In this document: piece after piece, positions 1-11,228 of the stretch
Position numbering within the stretch: the stretch's first letter is position 1
How the letters are laid out: each line of letters starts with the position of its first letter
Program-made: the position numbers and the translations under genes
DNA from: Zygnema cylindricum
Taxonomy: Eukaryota > Streptophyta > Zygnematophyceae > Zygnematales > Zygnemataceae
Reading direction: 5' to 3'
Length of the DNA stretch: 64,000 nt
Assembly (NCBI GenBank): GCA_037447655.1
Contig: JBBHKE010003466.1
Coordinates: 62,001-126,000 of the forward strand
The notes under the pieces: generated by a model
Seen by the model: only the letters and a program-made list of their open reading frames with translations
Databases searched by the model: none
Told to the model about the DNA's origin: nothing

Positions 1-658
1 CGGACGCAAATGTTCTCTGTAAGGTCGCCATTATCCTTGAAGTTTTCCATTACCGTCAAATACAACCACAAATACAGTACAAAAATGACGTCATAACAGA
101 TAACTTTGCGGATGACGCAAACGTTCTTTTTCACAGGTGTGGCGACCTAACGAAGTTAAAGCAGGTCGCACATGTGTCAAAAACTTTCATGTTCACACGT
201 GTTTGACTCGTGAAGAAAACTATGTTTGTACAGCGAAGCGACAGCAAGCAGAGACCATATTTTTGGTCTTAATCTCATCATTTTCCTCTCCATCGAGGAA
301 CATTGAGGAACATTGAAAAACATTTAATGTTTTTCCGGGGAAGCGGGATGTAACAGGATCTCCTACCTCTCAGAAAATCCCATTACTACAAAGAATCCCA
401 ACCACACATTCCACACATTGGAAAATACACATCCACATTGGACCACACTCATATAAGGATAAACTTTAAATTAGAAGAAGCTTCTGTCCACATAACATTA
501 GCTTGGTCTCTTGCCCTCGTGGCTCAACCCTTCTTATTAAAGTGTTTTCCACTACTCTCCACTCTTAATAATTCTATCTAAGGGATTACTTTCAGTGAGA
601 ATGATAATATAAGTGATTGTAGTGGATAATTATATCTCTTAACTACTATAACACTATT
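1..658. other. Intergenic stretch, no gene seen
   Basis: No reading frame here resembles a known protein. Bases 330-600 have the flavour of a plant LTR (GGGATGTAACAGG near 345, a TATAAG stretch near 453), but no partner LTR, primer-binding site or target duplication is visible, so it is not called. Confidence 0.4.
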
Positions 659-660
659 TA

Positions 661-925
661 GTTAGTAAGAGATTTTAATGCAAAAATGCCTTTTCTCCAA
701 TTTGGTATTAATCGCTCAGGACCAAAATCAGCCGTAATTTCTACAAAGTTTTCCAAAGGAAAATATGTCTACTCTCCTTTTACATTTCAGTATTTATCCA
801 TCATCGCCCTAGACGCGCCAGGCCAGAGTCAACGCTTCGTTTTAACAGGCTTTTACCTGGGCCAATCATTGATCAACAAGGACTCTGACTGACCATTGCA
901 AAAACGTGTGAAATCTCTTACTAAC
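661..925. mobile_element. TA-flanked MITE with 15-bp perfect terminal inverted repeats
   Basis: The left end GTTAGTAAGAGATTT (661-675) is the exact reverse complement of 911-925, and TA dinucleotides lie directly outside both ends (659-660 and 926-927). A 265-bp non-coding element with TA duplication fits a Tc1/mariner-type (Stowaway-like) MITE. The 68-codon frame at 686-892 lies inside it and is not considered a gene. The termini differ from the commoner TA-flanked family in this window. Confidence 0.75.
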
Positions 926-1673
926 TACTTAGCACTTTACTAACCAATCAAACGTTATGTTTCACTACGTAACATTTACGTGCAAAAGTGGGCGCCAAAC
1001 GAAACGCGACTTCGCACGATCGTGCGTGGCAAATTTCGCACGCGAAACTTCCTTCGAAATTCCCTTAAGTGAAAGTGACGTTTCGTACTAAAATTTGTAC
1101 GAAACGAACCACCGTGCATACTAAACGTTTCATTAGAACTTTATGCAACGTACACACGCAATTTCGGTACTAATTTGACCCTTAACCCGTTTCAATGATA
1201 CCCACTTGTTATTTAGACCCCACGCTGTCGCCTAAATACACCCGTCGCTATAACTTTTAAAATATAACTCCAAATAGCGTGATTTTTTCGCGGACGTCTA
1301 CCAAATTTAGTACTCTATAATCATAACACCTAAATACCCCTTTATAAACAAGTTCGATCCGCTATTACTGTTACACGGGATTAAATAGAATTGTACCTTT
1401 TTGAGCACCTTCAAAACTTTGTGGAATACTGTACTTTTGCCCCACCCAGCGCTCACGCTGTGGTCGGGTCGCACGCTTTGATGACTTGTCACTTCGTACA
1501 GGCGAAACTGCCAGTCATGCTTCATTTATTTGAGGTGTTATTCATGGACTTTTTCTATTAGGTTTGGTTGTTTCAAACGTCTACAGCGAAGCAATTTCTA
1601 ATGTTTTTGATACATGTGTTTAGCCCCTAAAATGATACACGGTGTACCTAATAGCTACATCGTGTATCGCTAT
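926..1673. other. Intergenic, AT-rich, no gene seen
   Basis: Short frames only. A 14-bp palindrome CGCACGATCGTGCG lies near 1013-1026. Bases 1640-1673 contain degraded pieces of the CACCGTGAATCGC terminal motif just before the intact end at 1674. Confidence 0.4.
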
Positions 1674-2917
1674 TACACCGTGAATCGCTATTATCGTTCA
1701 TGACTCTAATTGAGGTACCCCGTTTTTTTAGGCAAATTCTTAAATACAATTAGGGTGAAGTTCCATTAGACGAAAAGTGAGGTTGTTTACAGAAATTCGG
1801 ACCTCTCCGTACTACGCCGTACTTTTTTTTGGTTTTTATACGGAAAACATGATTACAGAGAATCTTCCCAATATTCTCCAAAAGTATGGGAGTTAACTAT
1901 GACCGTTGGATGTTTTTTCGCGAAGCATTCGCTTCGAAATTTTTTGTAATTGGTGATGTACCTCGCGAGGTACATCACGAATTTCAAATTTTTTTGAGCC
2001 GCGACACGTTGGATAATAAGCATACGTGTCAAGATGACAACCAACGGAAATCAAAAAAATCTCGCACACGATATACGCATTCAAAAATCCAACAAAAAAT
2101 ACAAACGAACGTAACGTACTTTCGTCGCGCTATGTGTTAGCGCCCATTCGTCACACTATTTCTGGGAACGCTCATTCGTCACGCGAAAAACATTAAACCT
2201 AAAAAAATGAGGTGGCATCTACAAGGCGTCTACAAAGAGTACACAAAGAGTACATAAGTTGTGTTGAACGATGACCTGGTTCGCACGTACATGGTACGCA
2301 AATGAAGATTTTTGGTCGGTGTAAAAATCATTGACGATTTTCAATATCCGATCTTAACTCACGTGGTACCACACAATTGTGAACACGTGGATTACACATT
2401 CTGCGCAATGGAATTTCGTTCAAATTGTAGCATTCTGTAATGTTGGCCGTACAATTACAGAATGTCCTAATGGAACTTCACCCTTAATCATTCTAAATGT
2501 TTATGAACGTTATTTGAGGTACCCCACCTAATAGGGTTCATGACTGTAATATAGTGCCCTTCTAAATAGTGTGGTGTACGGACTGTCAGATCCGTATTAT
2601 TTGTACTTTTTCAAGTAAAAAAGAACATAAAAATTATTTACGCTAACGCGCGCGCATGTAAATGTGCTCTGGAAAAAATGACGCGGGTGTCACAAAAACG
2701 CGACGGCGTACGATTTGAACAATTTCGTACATGCACATATTTTAGTGTGAAGATATTATGCGCCGACAATTATTACAAAGCAGTTTAAAAATTAGAGTTA
2801 ATGATAAATTAGAATAAATATTTTTTTGGAAAAAACTGAAATTCCCAATTAGCTTAAATAACGCTAATTGTTTTATAAGGCTATCTATTTCATTACTCTA
2901 ATAGCGATTCACGGTGT
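1674..2917. mobile_element. TA-flanked MITE family A, large form, interrupted by a Harbinger-like element
   Basis: The left end TACACCGTGAATCGCTATTA (1674) pairs with the right end ATAGCGATTCACGGTGTA (ending 2917). Without the 731-bp insertion at 1753-2483 and its 3-bp duplication the element is about 510 bp and collinear with the copy at 7505-8027. Only the TA is shared outside the termini, suggesting Tc1/mariner-type insertion. No transposase is encoded. Confidence 0.8.
1753..2483. mobile_element. PIF/Harbinger-like non-autonomous element nested in family A element
   Basis: The termini GGGTGAAGTTCCATTAG (1753-1769) and its reverse complement (ending 2483) enclose 731 bp, flanked on both sides by TTA (1750-1752, 2484-2486). 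The intact sister of the host element at 7505-8027 has this site with a single TTA, which supports insertion there. A 3-bp TTA duplication and GGG ends are typical of PIF/Harbinger (Tourist-like) elements. A 26-bp perfect palindrome sits at 1953-1978. No transposase frame is present. Confidence 0.8.
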
Positions 2918-5900
2918 ACGGCATCGAGAAAATGTCGATATAGAGACATTGTCGGCAAAGAGTCATTATTGGTATAGATAAATTGTTGGTATTAAAGAAA
3001 TTGTTAGTATAGAGAGATTGTTGGTATAGAGAAATTGTTGAAAATGACCTTAATTGTTGTGGAGCCCACGGTAGAATGTTCCCAATCGCACTCCGAGTGG
3101 AGTGAGGGCCCTACTTAAGAATCCCACTCCCTCATGAAAACGTCCCAATGATCCCAATATTATCATATTTACAATGGTAAATAACTAAATAATGGTGTAT
3201 GATAAAATTAGGGCCAAATTGGAAACCTTGGTGACCCGATTATGCGTCACGTCCCCCAACTTTGGATGAAATACTACGTATTCCATTGAAAGAAAAAAAT
3301 GAACTTAGAGCTTGAAGTTGTAAATGGACCTCTAGCTCGAGGGAAGAGGATAATGGTAGATGTAAAAGGTATGGTAGACCTAAAAAGTTGAGAGATTTAA
3401 TAATTGTCCATTAGTATAGCGGTCAACAAAAGTCTTTGAAGGTTTATGGCTCCATGGTTGAATTCCTCTCCCTCCACTATTGTAAGGAACATTCTCTTTG
3501 TGGATATGCTCAAGACGTCCCTCGAATCAAAGGCAAAAAGTACGGTTGCGCCATTCTCCATCCTATTTTTCCGTTCTATTTTTCTCTCTTCCTTCATTTC
3601 TTTCATCCAAATTACTACCCCCTCCAAATATGTCTCTTTTGTCTAAATGGTTTAGTAAAAACCAATTTTTTTTACTGAGCTTTTGCAAAAATCAATGGAA
3701 AAAGTGAACGGTCTTTCAATAGGTTCTTAGGACAACACTTACGGCGATTGAGGATCTTCTAAAGGCTCCCGTGGAGTCCGCAAACGCATTAATATTGGAG
3801 GTGTTTGTTTCTTTCTTCCTTCCCATCTCGCACTCTACATCACCCTTCTATATCTTGCTTCAATATAAAATGATTCATCACAATGATATGCCCACAAGAG
3901 GAAACATAAAATAATTCACACACAACATGTTCACCAAGATTGCACGAATCGTCCAAAAATCAATATATTAAGCGGAAGCTTTTCTTTCTTACTTTTGCAC
4001 AATTTCTCTTCTTTCTCTTTCGGAATTTTACAAATATTGAACATCGTGAAAGACCTTCCTCACTACCTAATTGCGAAAGGAAAGCACAACGACCACCGGA
4101 CGTTCTCTAATAGCCCATTTTCAAACATTCAGACATCGACAAAACAAACAACCACGGCAACGAGTGAGAAATAATTCCATTACACTAAATCGTTCGTTGG
4201 ATGGGACACGGTACTTGATGACGTATGCAAAGAGCGATAGGCACTGTGATTTGTGGTGTACTAACTGTAAATAAGTAATAAAAGAAGTAGCCAACAACGA
4301 CGTTCGATTTGAATGTTTAAATGAATGTGGTGCATTAGGTCATCTTTGTCTCTCGTAATGGCCGATGCCGCATATTAGGTCATGATCTTGTTGTCGTCCT
4401 TATAACTAAAAAACGTCTTGCTCCTACCAACGCCAACAGTATCATAGATGCGGAGAAGAAATCAATTCAGGATTCGGACTTGAGAGAGATTTGAGGCAAA
4501 AACAATTTGATTCAGGGCACGGTGGGCAAATGAGAGAGAAATCAGAGAAAGACACCAGAGATGAAAGAGAGTAGAATCATGGCAAACGTGAATGTGGAAG
4601 CAAAAGATAAAGTCAAAAAAGACAAGAATAATACAAAAGGAGAAGGACATGGGAGAAAATGCCTTCTCATTATAATCGTTAAATCGAGTGTACAAAATGA
4701 AGAATTTCAATGTTGTAATCTGCCGTCGCGGTCTGTCGCACGACCGACTAATTTGTCTTTAAGTCAATCGTGTAGTCTTGGTTTTGTCTTATTATGTTTC
4801 GTAGTTTCTTGGTCTCGCTTAGATTGGGTTTTGCGACGACCAGGTACAGTTGTCGTTTGGAGTGTACGATTTAAGTGTTGATTTTGTGCGTGGGAGTTAC
4901 TTGTGTCTTGTCTTATTTGAAGTGTATGTACGGAGGGTTAAGGTCACTGTACGGTTTTGTGCCGCAGTGATTGTAGTGGTCTTTGTTGTGGGGTAGTGCT
5001 CCTTCGTAGTACATTGCCGGTGCGCGTTTCGCGCGCCGCGTCTGATTGGTTAATTTGTAGTTAGGTACTCAATGGTACTTTTGAGGTCTTGCGTCTTATT
5101 GGTTCATTTGTACTTTGGTACTTGTTGGTTCGGTTGAAGTCTTGAGGTTTCATTTGGGTGAATCGGACGACCGCGAAGATTGACGAAGTTTCGCTTCACG
5201 ACGCACGATTCCATTTCGGTTTGGTGTGGAGAGTTGTCCTTTCGGTTGCGGCGTACATTTGTACGGCCGATTACGTTTCACTTTGTCGTGGAGTTTTTCT
5301 ACATATGTTCGCGTACGTTCATTTGATCATGTAAGAAAAGCATTGATATTTTGAGGTGACTTCGTACGTGATTCCGTGTGATTCTTTGTACGATTGTTCT
5401 TTGACCGGTGCTCTCTGCGCACGTAATACTTATTCGGATTTTGTTTGACCTCGGTCAAGTCTTTTGTAGTTGAATATGATTGAAGTGTACTTTCGGTACT
5501 TTGTTGTGTTACGTGATGGTGTAGTTTCATTGGTGGGCGCTTAGTGCGTATTATATGTACGGTTTGGTTGGTATTGTTACGTGACGTTTGGAAGGTATAT
5601 ATTGAGGCGTAGGGTGAGTGAGATTTCTATCGATGTATCAATCAATTGAGTTGGAGTTGATCCTCCTTGAAGATTGTGAAAGAGTTCAACGAGATAAAGG
5701 GAGTTTGATAGATGTGTGGTGCTTTGTGGTGTTTCTCAAGGAGTTAGAGGAATGGAAGGAGCTTGATAGCTTAGTAGAGTTTGAGAAGTTAGAGGAGTTA
5801 GAAGTGAGAGTGTTTTTGAGGGTGTGAGGAAATTATGTAAGAAAAGTTCTCCTTGGAATATACTGGCTTCTTTGGAGTTATCTTTCTCTTGTGTGTGTTT

Positions 5901-6056
5901 TATCGTTTATGCTTCCGCTGGCATTTGCATTTAGTTTTATTTTATTGTAAAGATCCTATCACTAAGTACTAAGCCTTACTCTAGATTTACAGTGGATCAG
6001 TTACACGACACTCCACAAAAGAATCGAAGCCGCGATATGAAACAAAGGTACATAAC
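2918..6056. other. Intergenic 3.1 kb, no convincing gene
   Basis: Bases 2948-3040 hold about six degenerate 17-18 bp repeats built on ATTGTTGGTATAGAGAA. Bases 5880-5960 (CTTCCGCTG followed by T-rich sequence) resemble the end of the copia LTR near 9640-9695, but no primer-binding site follows, so at most this is a solo-LTR relic. Open frames near 4561-4881 and 5618-5827 show no recognisable domain. Confidence 0.4.
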
Positions 6057-6231
6057 TTCACCGTGAATCGCTATTAGCATTCATAACGCTATTTCAGCGC
6101 CCCCCAAAATTTTGACCAATATTCTCAAGTATAATAAATGATTTCCGTGAAAATTCCCTAATTCCCAGTTAATAACGCTAATTCTTTTTAACCCTAGTTA
6201 TTTCATACCGCTAATAGCGATTCACGGTGTA
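6057..6231. mobile_element. TA-flanked MITE family A, short form
   Basis: About 175 bp. The left end reads TTCACCGTGAATCGCTATTA and the right end ATAGCGATTCACGGTGTA. The inner sequence keeps the CCCAGTTAATAACGCTAATT block near the right end that is found in other copies. Non-coding. Confidence 0.75.
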
Positions 6232-7045
6232 GTGACGACGAATGACAATGTAGATGGACGGTAAAGTTTGAACAAAAGATTTTTTTGTACATGGAATCTT
6301 CCACGAAAGCATCACTTAATAGACAAAAAATGTGGTAAATGTACGCTTCATCGTTGGTTGTTCGTTCTACCTGTAATTCATCATGATCTATCTTTTTGCA
6401 AACTTTGTGGCAACCGGACAAAATCTCTCGCAAACGACGCCTTTTTTTGTATTTCGTTCGATACGACGCCATATTCTTGTCCACTTTTTCTTGGCAGCCT
6501 GTATGATGCCGCCACGTGTCCATCCGTGATGCTTTGGGGACAGGCCGTCAAAAGAACCATTTTGGGTAGTCGGCGCCAATCTTGGCCGTCTGATTCAATG
6601 TTCGGCGCATTTACGTCCGGTCAACCCAAAATCCGTACTACATTCGTACTGTCCATGACGGTCAGCTCTTATTAATATGCGTACGCCGTACGGACAACTT
6701 AGTCAACGGTCTGTCGAGAATCCGGCAACTCAACTCTCAAAGACCCGATTGGACTCGAATCCCTTCAGTACTGCAATTGTCCGCCAGGGAAATACTGTAC
6801 TGCTCTTGAAGATTAGTCAATGCCGACGTTTCGTGCGTGCGAACTGATCGACCGTACAACACGTGCAATCCATTTCGTGACCACGCGTACGGATCCTTTG
6901 TAAACTGTAATTTTACCCTTAGAAATTGTGTGACTCCGTTGGCCTAATTCCCGCCTCGATTTCCGCTGACTCCCCCACGCCAAACATAGAAATAGCGGGC
7001 AGCGGCATTTTTCATCGCATCATTTTTTTTTCTCACTCTCTCTTA
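6232..7045. other. Intergenic, no gene seen
   Basis: The 135-codon frame at 6268-6675 is balanced by frames on the other strand, lacks a recognisable domain and is rich in GTAC-containing words like the surrounding non-coding DNA. Confidence 0.35.
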
Positions 7046-7160
7046 GGGTACGTCCCCATGTAAGCGATACTTTGAAAAAGTATTTTGGACTGTAGTGAAG
7101 TGTTCCGTACTACTTTGAAAAGCGTCCCTATGTGCGAAAATGGAATCGGAACTTTGACAG

Positions 7161-7290
7161 GTGACGGTTGTAGACGTAGGTACAACTTTGTGACGGTTGT
7201 AGACGTAGGTACAACTTTGTGACGGTTGTAGACGTAGGTACAACTTTGTGACGGTTGTAGACGTAGGTACAGCTTTGTGACGGTTGACGA
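7161..7290. repeat. 29-bp tandem repeat, four copies
   Basis: Four near-identical copies start at 7161, 7190, 7219 and 7248, followed by a broken fifth. The unit begins GTGACGGTTGTAGACGTAGG. The copies abut directly, so this is a minisatellite and not a CRISPR array. Confidence 0.9.
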
Positions 7291-7504
7291 CGACTACGAA
7301 ATTGTTGACGCCAACAAAAACAGCGACAGTTGTGGACGTTTACAATTTTGTAAATTTGTGACATGGCAGATGTTTAGGGTTTTGTAACATTGTGACATCA
7401 CGCTCACTTGTGACGTCACAGATTCAAGAACTTTCGGCCATGGATACCCGATTTCGTTTTCTCAACTTTTTTCGCTCTACTTGCCATAAAAATATACATA
7501 AAGG

Positions 7505-8027
7505 TACACCGTGAATCGCTATTAGCGTGTTGGTCGCTAATTGAGGTACCCTGTTTTTTTGGGCAAATTCTCAAATAGAATTAGACATTCTAAATGTTCC
7601 TACACGTCATTTGAGGTGTTCCATAAAATAGGATTCATGACTTTAATATAGTGCCATCGTAAATAGTGTGATGTACGGTCTGTCAGAGACGTAATTTTTT
7701 GTACTTTTTCAAGTAGAAAAGTACAAAAAAGATATTCACGCTGTCAAGGAGTCGCGCTAACATGTAATTGCGTAAATATTTTCCGGCATTCGCGGATGTA
7801 AAAAAAACGCGACGGCGTACGATTTGAATAATTTCGTACATGCACATATTTTAGTGTGGAGATATTCTGCACCGAAATTTTTTACAAAGCAGTTTACAAA
7901 TTAGAGTATACGAAAAATTAGAATAAAAATTATTTCCAAAAAAAACGACATTCCCAATTAGCGTAAATAACGCTAATTGTTTCATTACGCTATCTATTTC
8001 ATTACGCTAATAGCGATTCACGGTGTA
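7505..8027. mobile_element. TA-flanked MITE family A, intact large form
   Basis: A 523-bp element with TACACCGTGAATCGCTATTA at the left and ATAGCGATTCACGGTGTA at the right, the best preserved large copy in the window. The right third carries several GCGTAAATAACGCTAAT-type inverted motifs that can pair with each other. No coding capacity. Confidence 0.85.
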
Positions 8028-8341
8028 GTCAAAAGAATTATTTTTCAAATATCTTTCATTTCATACCAGTTTTGTCGTGCCTCATTCTAAAAATTGTGAG
8101 ATAAAAATGATAGTGTGAGAAGGAGAGGGGAGAGGCGACAACGACGCAAAATTCTACCGAGGACCCATGAATGAAAGTGGAGGTCCGCGACCGCTTCAGT
8201 TTTTTTCCATACATCCTCGTCTTTTCCGTACATGCACATGACGAGCAGGGAGAAAAATAGCGAGTCGTCCTAAAATTTTCCCGCTCGTGTGTCGCGTGCG
8301 TGGGCCATTTTGCATTCGTTGTTTTGGGCGGTACTTTCCCT

Positions 8342-8365
8342 AAAATCACCTCGCGAGGTGATTTT
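8342..8365. repeat. 24-bp perfect palindrome with CCTCGCGAGG core
   Basis: Bases 8342-8365 read the same on both strands around CCTCGCGAGG. The same core centres the 26-bp palindrome at 1953-1978 in a different Harbinger-like element. Confidence 0.85.
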
Positions 8366-8601
8366 TGATGAAGTTTTTGACGGGCTGGAATCTCTTGCCC
8401 GGGGGTCGAAAAAAGGAAAACGCCAAAATTTGTTAAGATGACGACAAATATGAAGTACATTCAAAGTATAGACTTGACGTTTGCTGTAATTTTAAAGAAT
8501 TGATTTTTTTGTACGTCTAAAGTTTTTCTCGTACGGAACTGCGTTTTGTGCGAAAACGACAGATTAAAGTCGATACCTTAACACATGGGGACGTACCCTT
8601 A

Positions 8602-9695
8602 TCCATCACCCGTCCGTCTCTTTTAACCACGCTCTCTCTCCCACTCTCTCTCTCTTTTGCCACGTGTCATAATATCAGCAATTGGCTTTCGTCTTTCCTC
8701 CTCCCAACATTCTCCTCCCCGCGCTTCCCTCCTTCTCCCATTGCTTGTCCTTCTCCTGCTGACGTCAACCCACGTGGCATCGGCATTACATTTCTTTGAG
8801 GTTCCTTCCCTCTTCCTTTTTTTGCTTCTTTTCGATTTTATTTTGTTTTGCTGTACCTATGCTCCAATTCAAATTAGCATTTTTATTTTGTCGTTTTCAT
8901 GTGCGGTACAATACTTTCATACATGTTTGCCACGTGACAGGTTTTACCGAGTGTTTGCGGCGCGTATTGTAATGAGGTCAATTTACAAAATAATGTCGTT
9001 GTACGGACGACTTTAATAGCAACTGCCACGTGTGGGAAAATGGTCAAACTCTATTTCAAAAACAATTACACCTCAATGTGCAATTTCAACAACACTTTGT
9101 TTACGACTTGCGACCCGAATGCCGTCAATCCCTTTCCAAAAATAGTGTTAAATAGTGTTGAAAGGAACTTATTTTTGTCATCCTCGCCTCTAAGATATGT
9201 TAGGTTCAATTATGAGAATCGGGCGTCTGCCGATTCTTCATTAATTTGTGTTCGTGGAATACAGAGGCGATTTATGTTTCGCGTCCTATGAAAAATTTGA
9301 TGTGTATGGTAAAGCGGCAATACAATTTGTACGGCCGATCCTGAGGCGACACTGCCATATTTTGGTTTGTTTACAAAGAGAGAATTCTGGAAGAGAAGGG
9401 TAGCTTGAGGTAGCTCAAGAGCTGTAGACTATGGCCGGCGTACCTTTGCGTGTACCTGGTCATATTTAGTTAAGGGATTATGTTTTGTATTGATTCTAGG
9501 GATATTTGTTCCTTGTTTATGTAGAGGGTATTTAGTGGGAGTGTGTGTGTGGGGAAAGTTTTACTGAATTTGTATTAAGGAGGGGAAAAGCCTCTGGTGA
9601 AATATAGTTTTATTTTGGTGGATTTCTTTATTGTCTTTATCTTGCTTCCGCTGTGGTGCACTTGTTATTATCAATTTTTGTTTTGCATTCTTTCA
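8602..9695. other. Stretch upstream of the copia internal region, probably including a 5' LTR
   Basis: The LTR should end at about 9695, two bases before the primer-binding site, and the T-rich end with GCTTCCGCTG (about 9645) is typical of plant copia LTRs. No matching 3' LTR lies in the window, so the LTR start cannot be fixed. Frames at 8548-9291 show no domain. Confidence 0.35.
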
Positions 9696-9697
9696 AT

Positions 9698-9709
9698 TGG
9701 TATCCGAGC
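9698..9709 (+). promoter_or_regulatory. Primer-binding site of the copia element
   Basis: TGGTATCCGAGC differs at one position from the initiator tRNA-Met complement TGGTATCAGAGC used by most plant copia elements. It sits three bases after the likely LTR end. Confidence 0.8.
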
Positions 9710-9738
9710 GGGATTAGTGCTCCACATTTTGTGTCATA

Positions 9739-11187
9739 ATGGCGAGTGTGGCTGCGATGGGGAGAAACAAAAACAAGGCTTCCCCCTTTACGCCATCCTC
9801 ATCCTTTCCTCCTTAAGAGACTTAGGCAGACCACATCCTTTCCTCCTTTGGAGACTTGGGTAGACCAATCTGATCCTCCCACAGAACCGGTTGAAGCTAG
9901 CTTTGGAATTGTGGATCCTCATCCTCCGGATCCGCCGATACAAGAGCAAAGTGGAGGAGCCGGTGTCACGGAGGGGCAATTAAGCTCACTTTTTGATAGA
10001 CTCCTCGGCCTCATGGATCAACAATTTTCTGACCTTAATCAAAGGATCCCGAATCTGAGCCGAGGCAATCCGAATGACGATTATCGTAATGGAGGAAATC
10101 AAGATGATGCGAACAAAGTGGAGAAAACTATTGTCGATGATGACTCGGAATTAGAAGAAGGAGGCGAGCAAGAAAATTTTTATTCTATGCCGGAGAATCT
10201 GTGATATTCAACGTCACCAACTATGCAACGTGGAAAAAATATATAAAGACCTAATTGGCACTGCATCACCTTTGGAAGGTGGTAAATGGAGAGGAGAAGC
10301 GCCCAAATTCTGACCGACTTGCTCGAGGAAAGTGGAAACGAAAGGACTTGGCAGCTATCGCCAGGCTTATGCAATCCTACACTCCCACTATTCATGAGCA
10401 TTTCCTCACTCACGGGACAACCCATGAGTGTCCGAAGGCCCTCGAGAATCAATTCGAAAAAGGTGGCCAAAATAAGGGCCAACATATTTTCGGAGACTTT
10501 ATGCAGTTTAAGTTTAGACAAAATGAATCAGTAGATGATGCAGTGAAAAGGTATAACATCATCATTAAAAATTTGCTCAATAATGGTAAGATAATCATGG
10601 ACGAGGATAAGGTCACATGACTTCTAAATGCCCTTCCAAATAAATTACTTTATTTAAAGCAGATCTTAAGTGTAAGATGCATGTATGAATATGCTGTTAA
10701 TTTTCTGAAAAATGCAGAAGAAGAAGGCAGTCAATCAAAGAGGTCTAGGAGTACAGGAACTCTCAATGTAAGCACTCCCAATGCCATTGATATTAATTAT
10801 CTCCGCGGTAAAGGGAGTGGTAGAGGTGGAGGTCCTAAAGGTACTAGTGGAGGTTTTAGAGGAAGGGAGCAATCAGGGGGCTCTAGAGATAAGAAATCTC
10901 AGACTGGTGACATCACCTGTTATCGCTGTAACAAGCCTAGACATGTCTCTGCAGCTTGTCGGATAAGGACAAGCAGTACCACTTCCGTGGAAAGTGGGGC
11001 CACATCAGCCCACAATGCTTCGCTAAAAATGACGTTGGCGGCGGCAAAGGCGGTCGCAATGGCGGTCGAAGAGGCGGTCGACATGGAGGAAGAGGCGGTG
11101 GCTGTGGAGGTTGCTTTGGTGGCCATGGAAACTTCTTTGATTCAAATATTTTCGAAGAACAAGGCGGTGAGACTTTCGCCTTACTAA
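9739..11187 (+). pseudogene. copia gag, frameshifted
   Basis: The likely start is the ATG at 9739, 30 bases after the primer site. A 34-bp tandem duplication (9800-9833 and 9834-9867) throws the frame by one, and a stop follows at once. The reading continues in other frames at 9746-10204, 10255-10620 and 10681-11187. The middle part has the UBN2/retrotran_gag_2 signature (LAAIARLMQS and the HEHF region). CYRCNKPRHVSAAC (10918-10959) is a CCHC knuckle. A second knuckle about 30 residues on is degenerate, two of its cysteines being replaced. A Gly-rich stretch follows. Confidence 0.85.
9800..9867 (+). repeat. 34-bp tandem duplication inside gag
   Basis: The two copies (9800-9833, 9834-9867) differ at a few bases. 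The unit is not a multiple of three, and counting one copy only brings the 9739 start into the frame used downstream. The duplication is therefore the cause of the first gag break. Confidence 0.85.
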
Positions 11188-11228
11188 ATTTTCCTGCCAC
11201 CACGTCTGACGACACCAAATCCGGAAAA

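Larger units (their letters stand above)
7046..8598. mobile_element. Second PIF/Harbinger-like element, host of a nested family A element
   Basis: GGGTACGTCCCCATGT (7046-7061) is repeated exactly in inverted orientation ending at 8598, with TTA outside both ends (7043-7045, 8599-8601). Total length is 1553 bp, about 1030 bp without the family A element at 7505-8027. It also holds a four-copy 29-bp array (7161-7276) and a 24-bp perfect palindrome (8342-8365). No transposase. The TTA duplication and GGG termini put it with PIF/Harbinger; its termini differ from those of the 1753-2483 element. Confidence 0.75.

Noticed and set aside
686-892. 68-codon open frame
   Set aside because: It lies wholly inside the TA-flanked MITE 661-925 and has no domain.
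6740-6770. T-loop-like GGACTCGAATCCC, possible tRNA
   Set aside because: No acceptor stem, anticodon arm or D-arm could be folded around it.
7161-7290. Regular 29-bp repeats, CRISPR-like unit size
   Set aside because: Copies abut without spacers and lie inside a eukaryotic transposable element.
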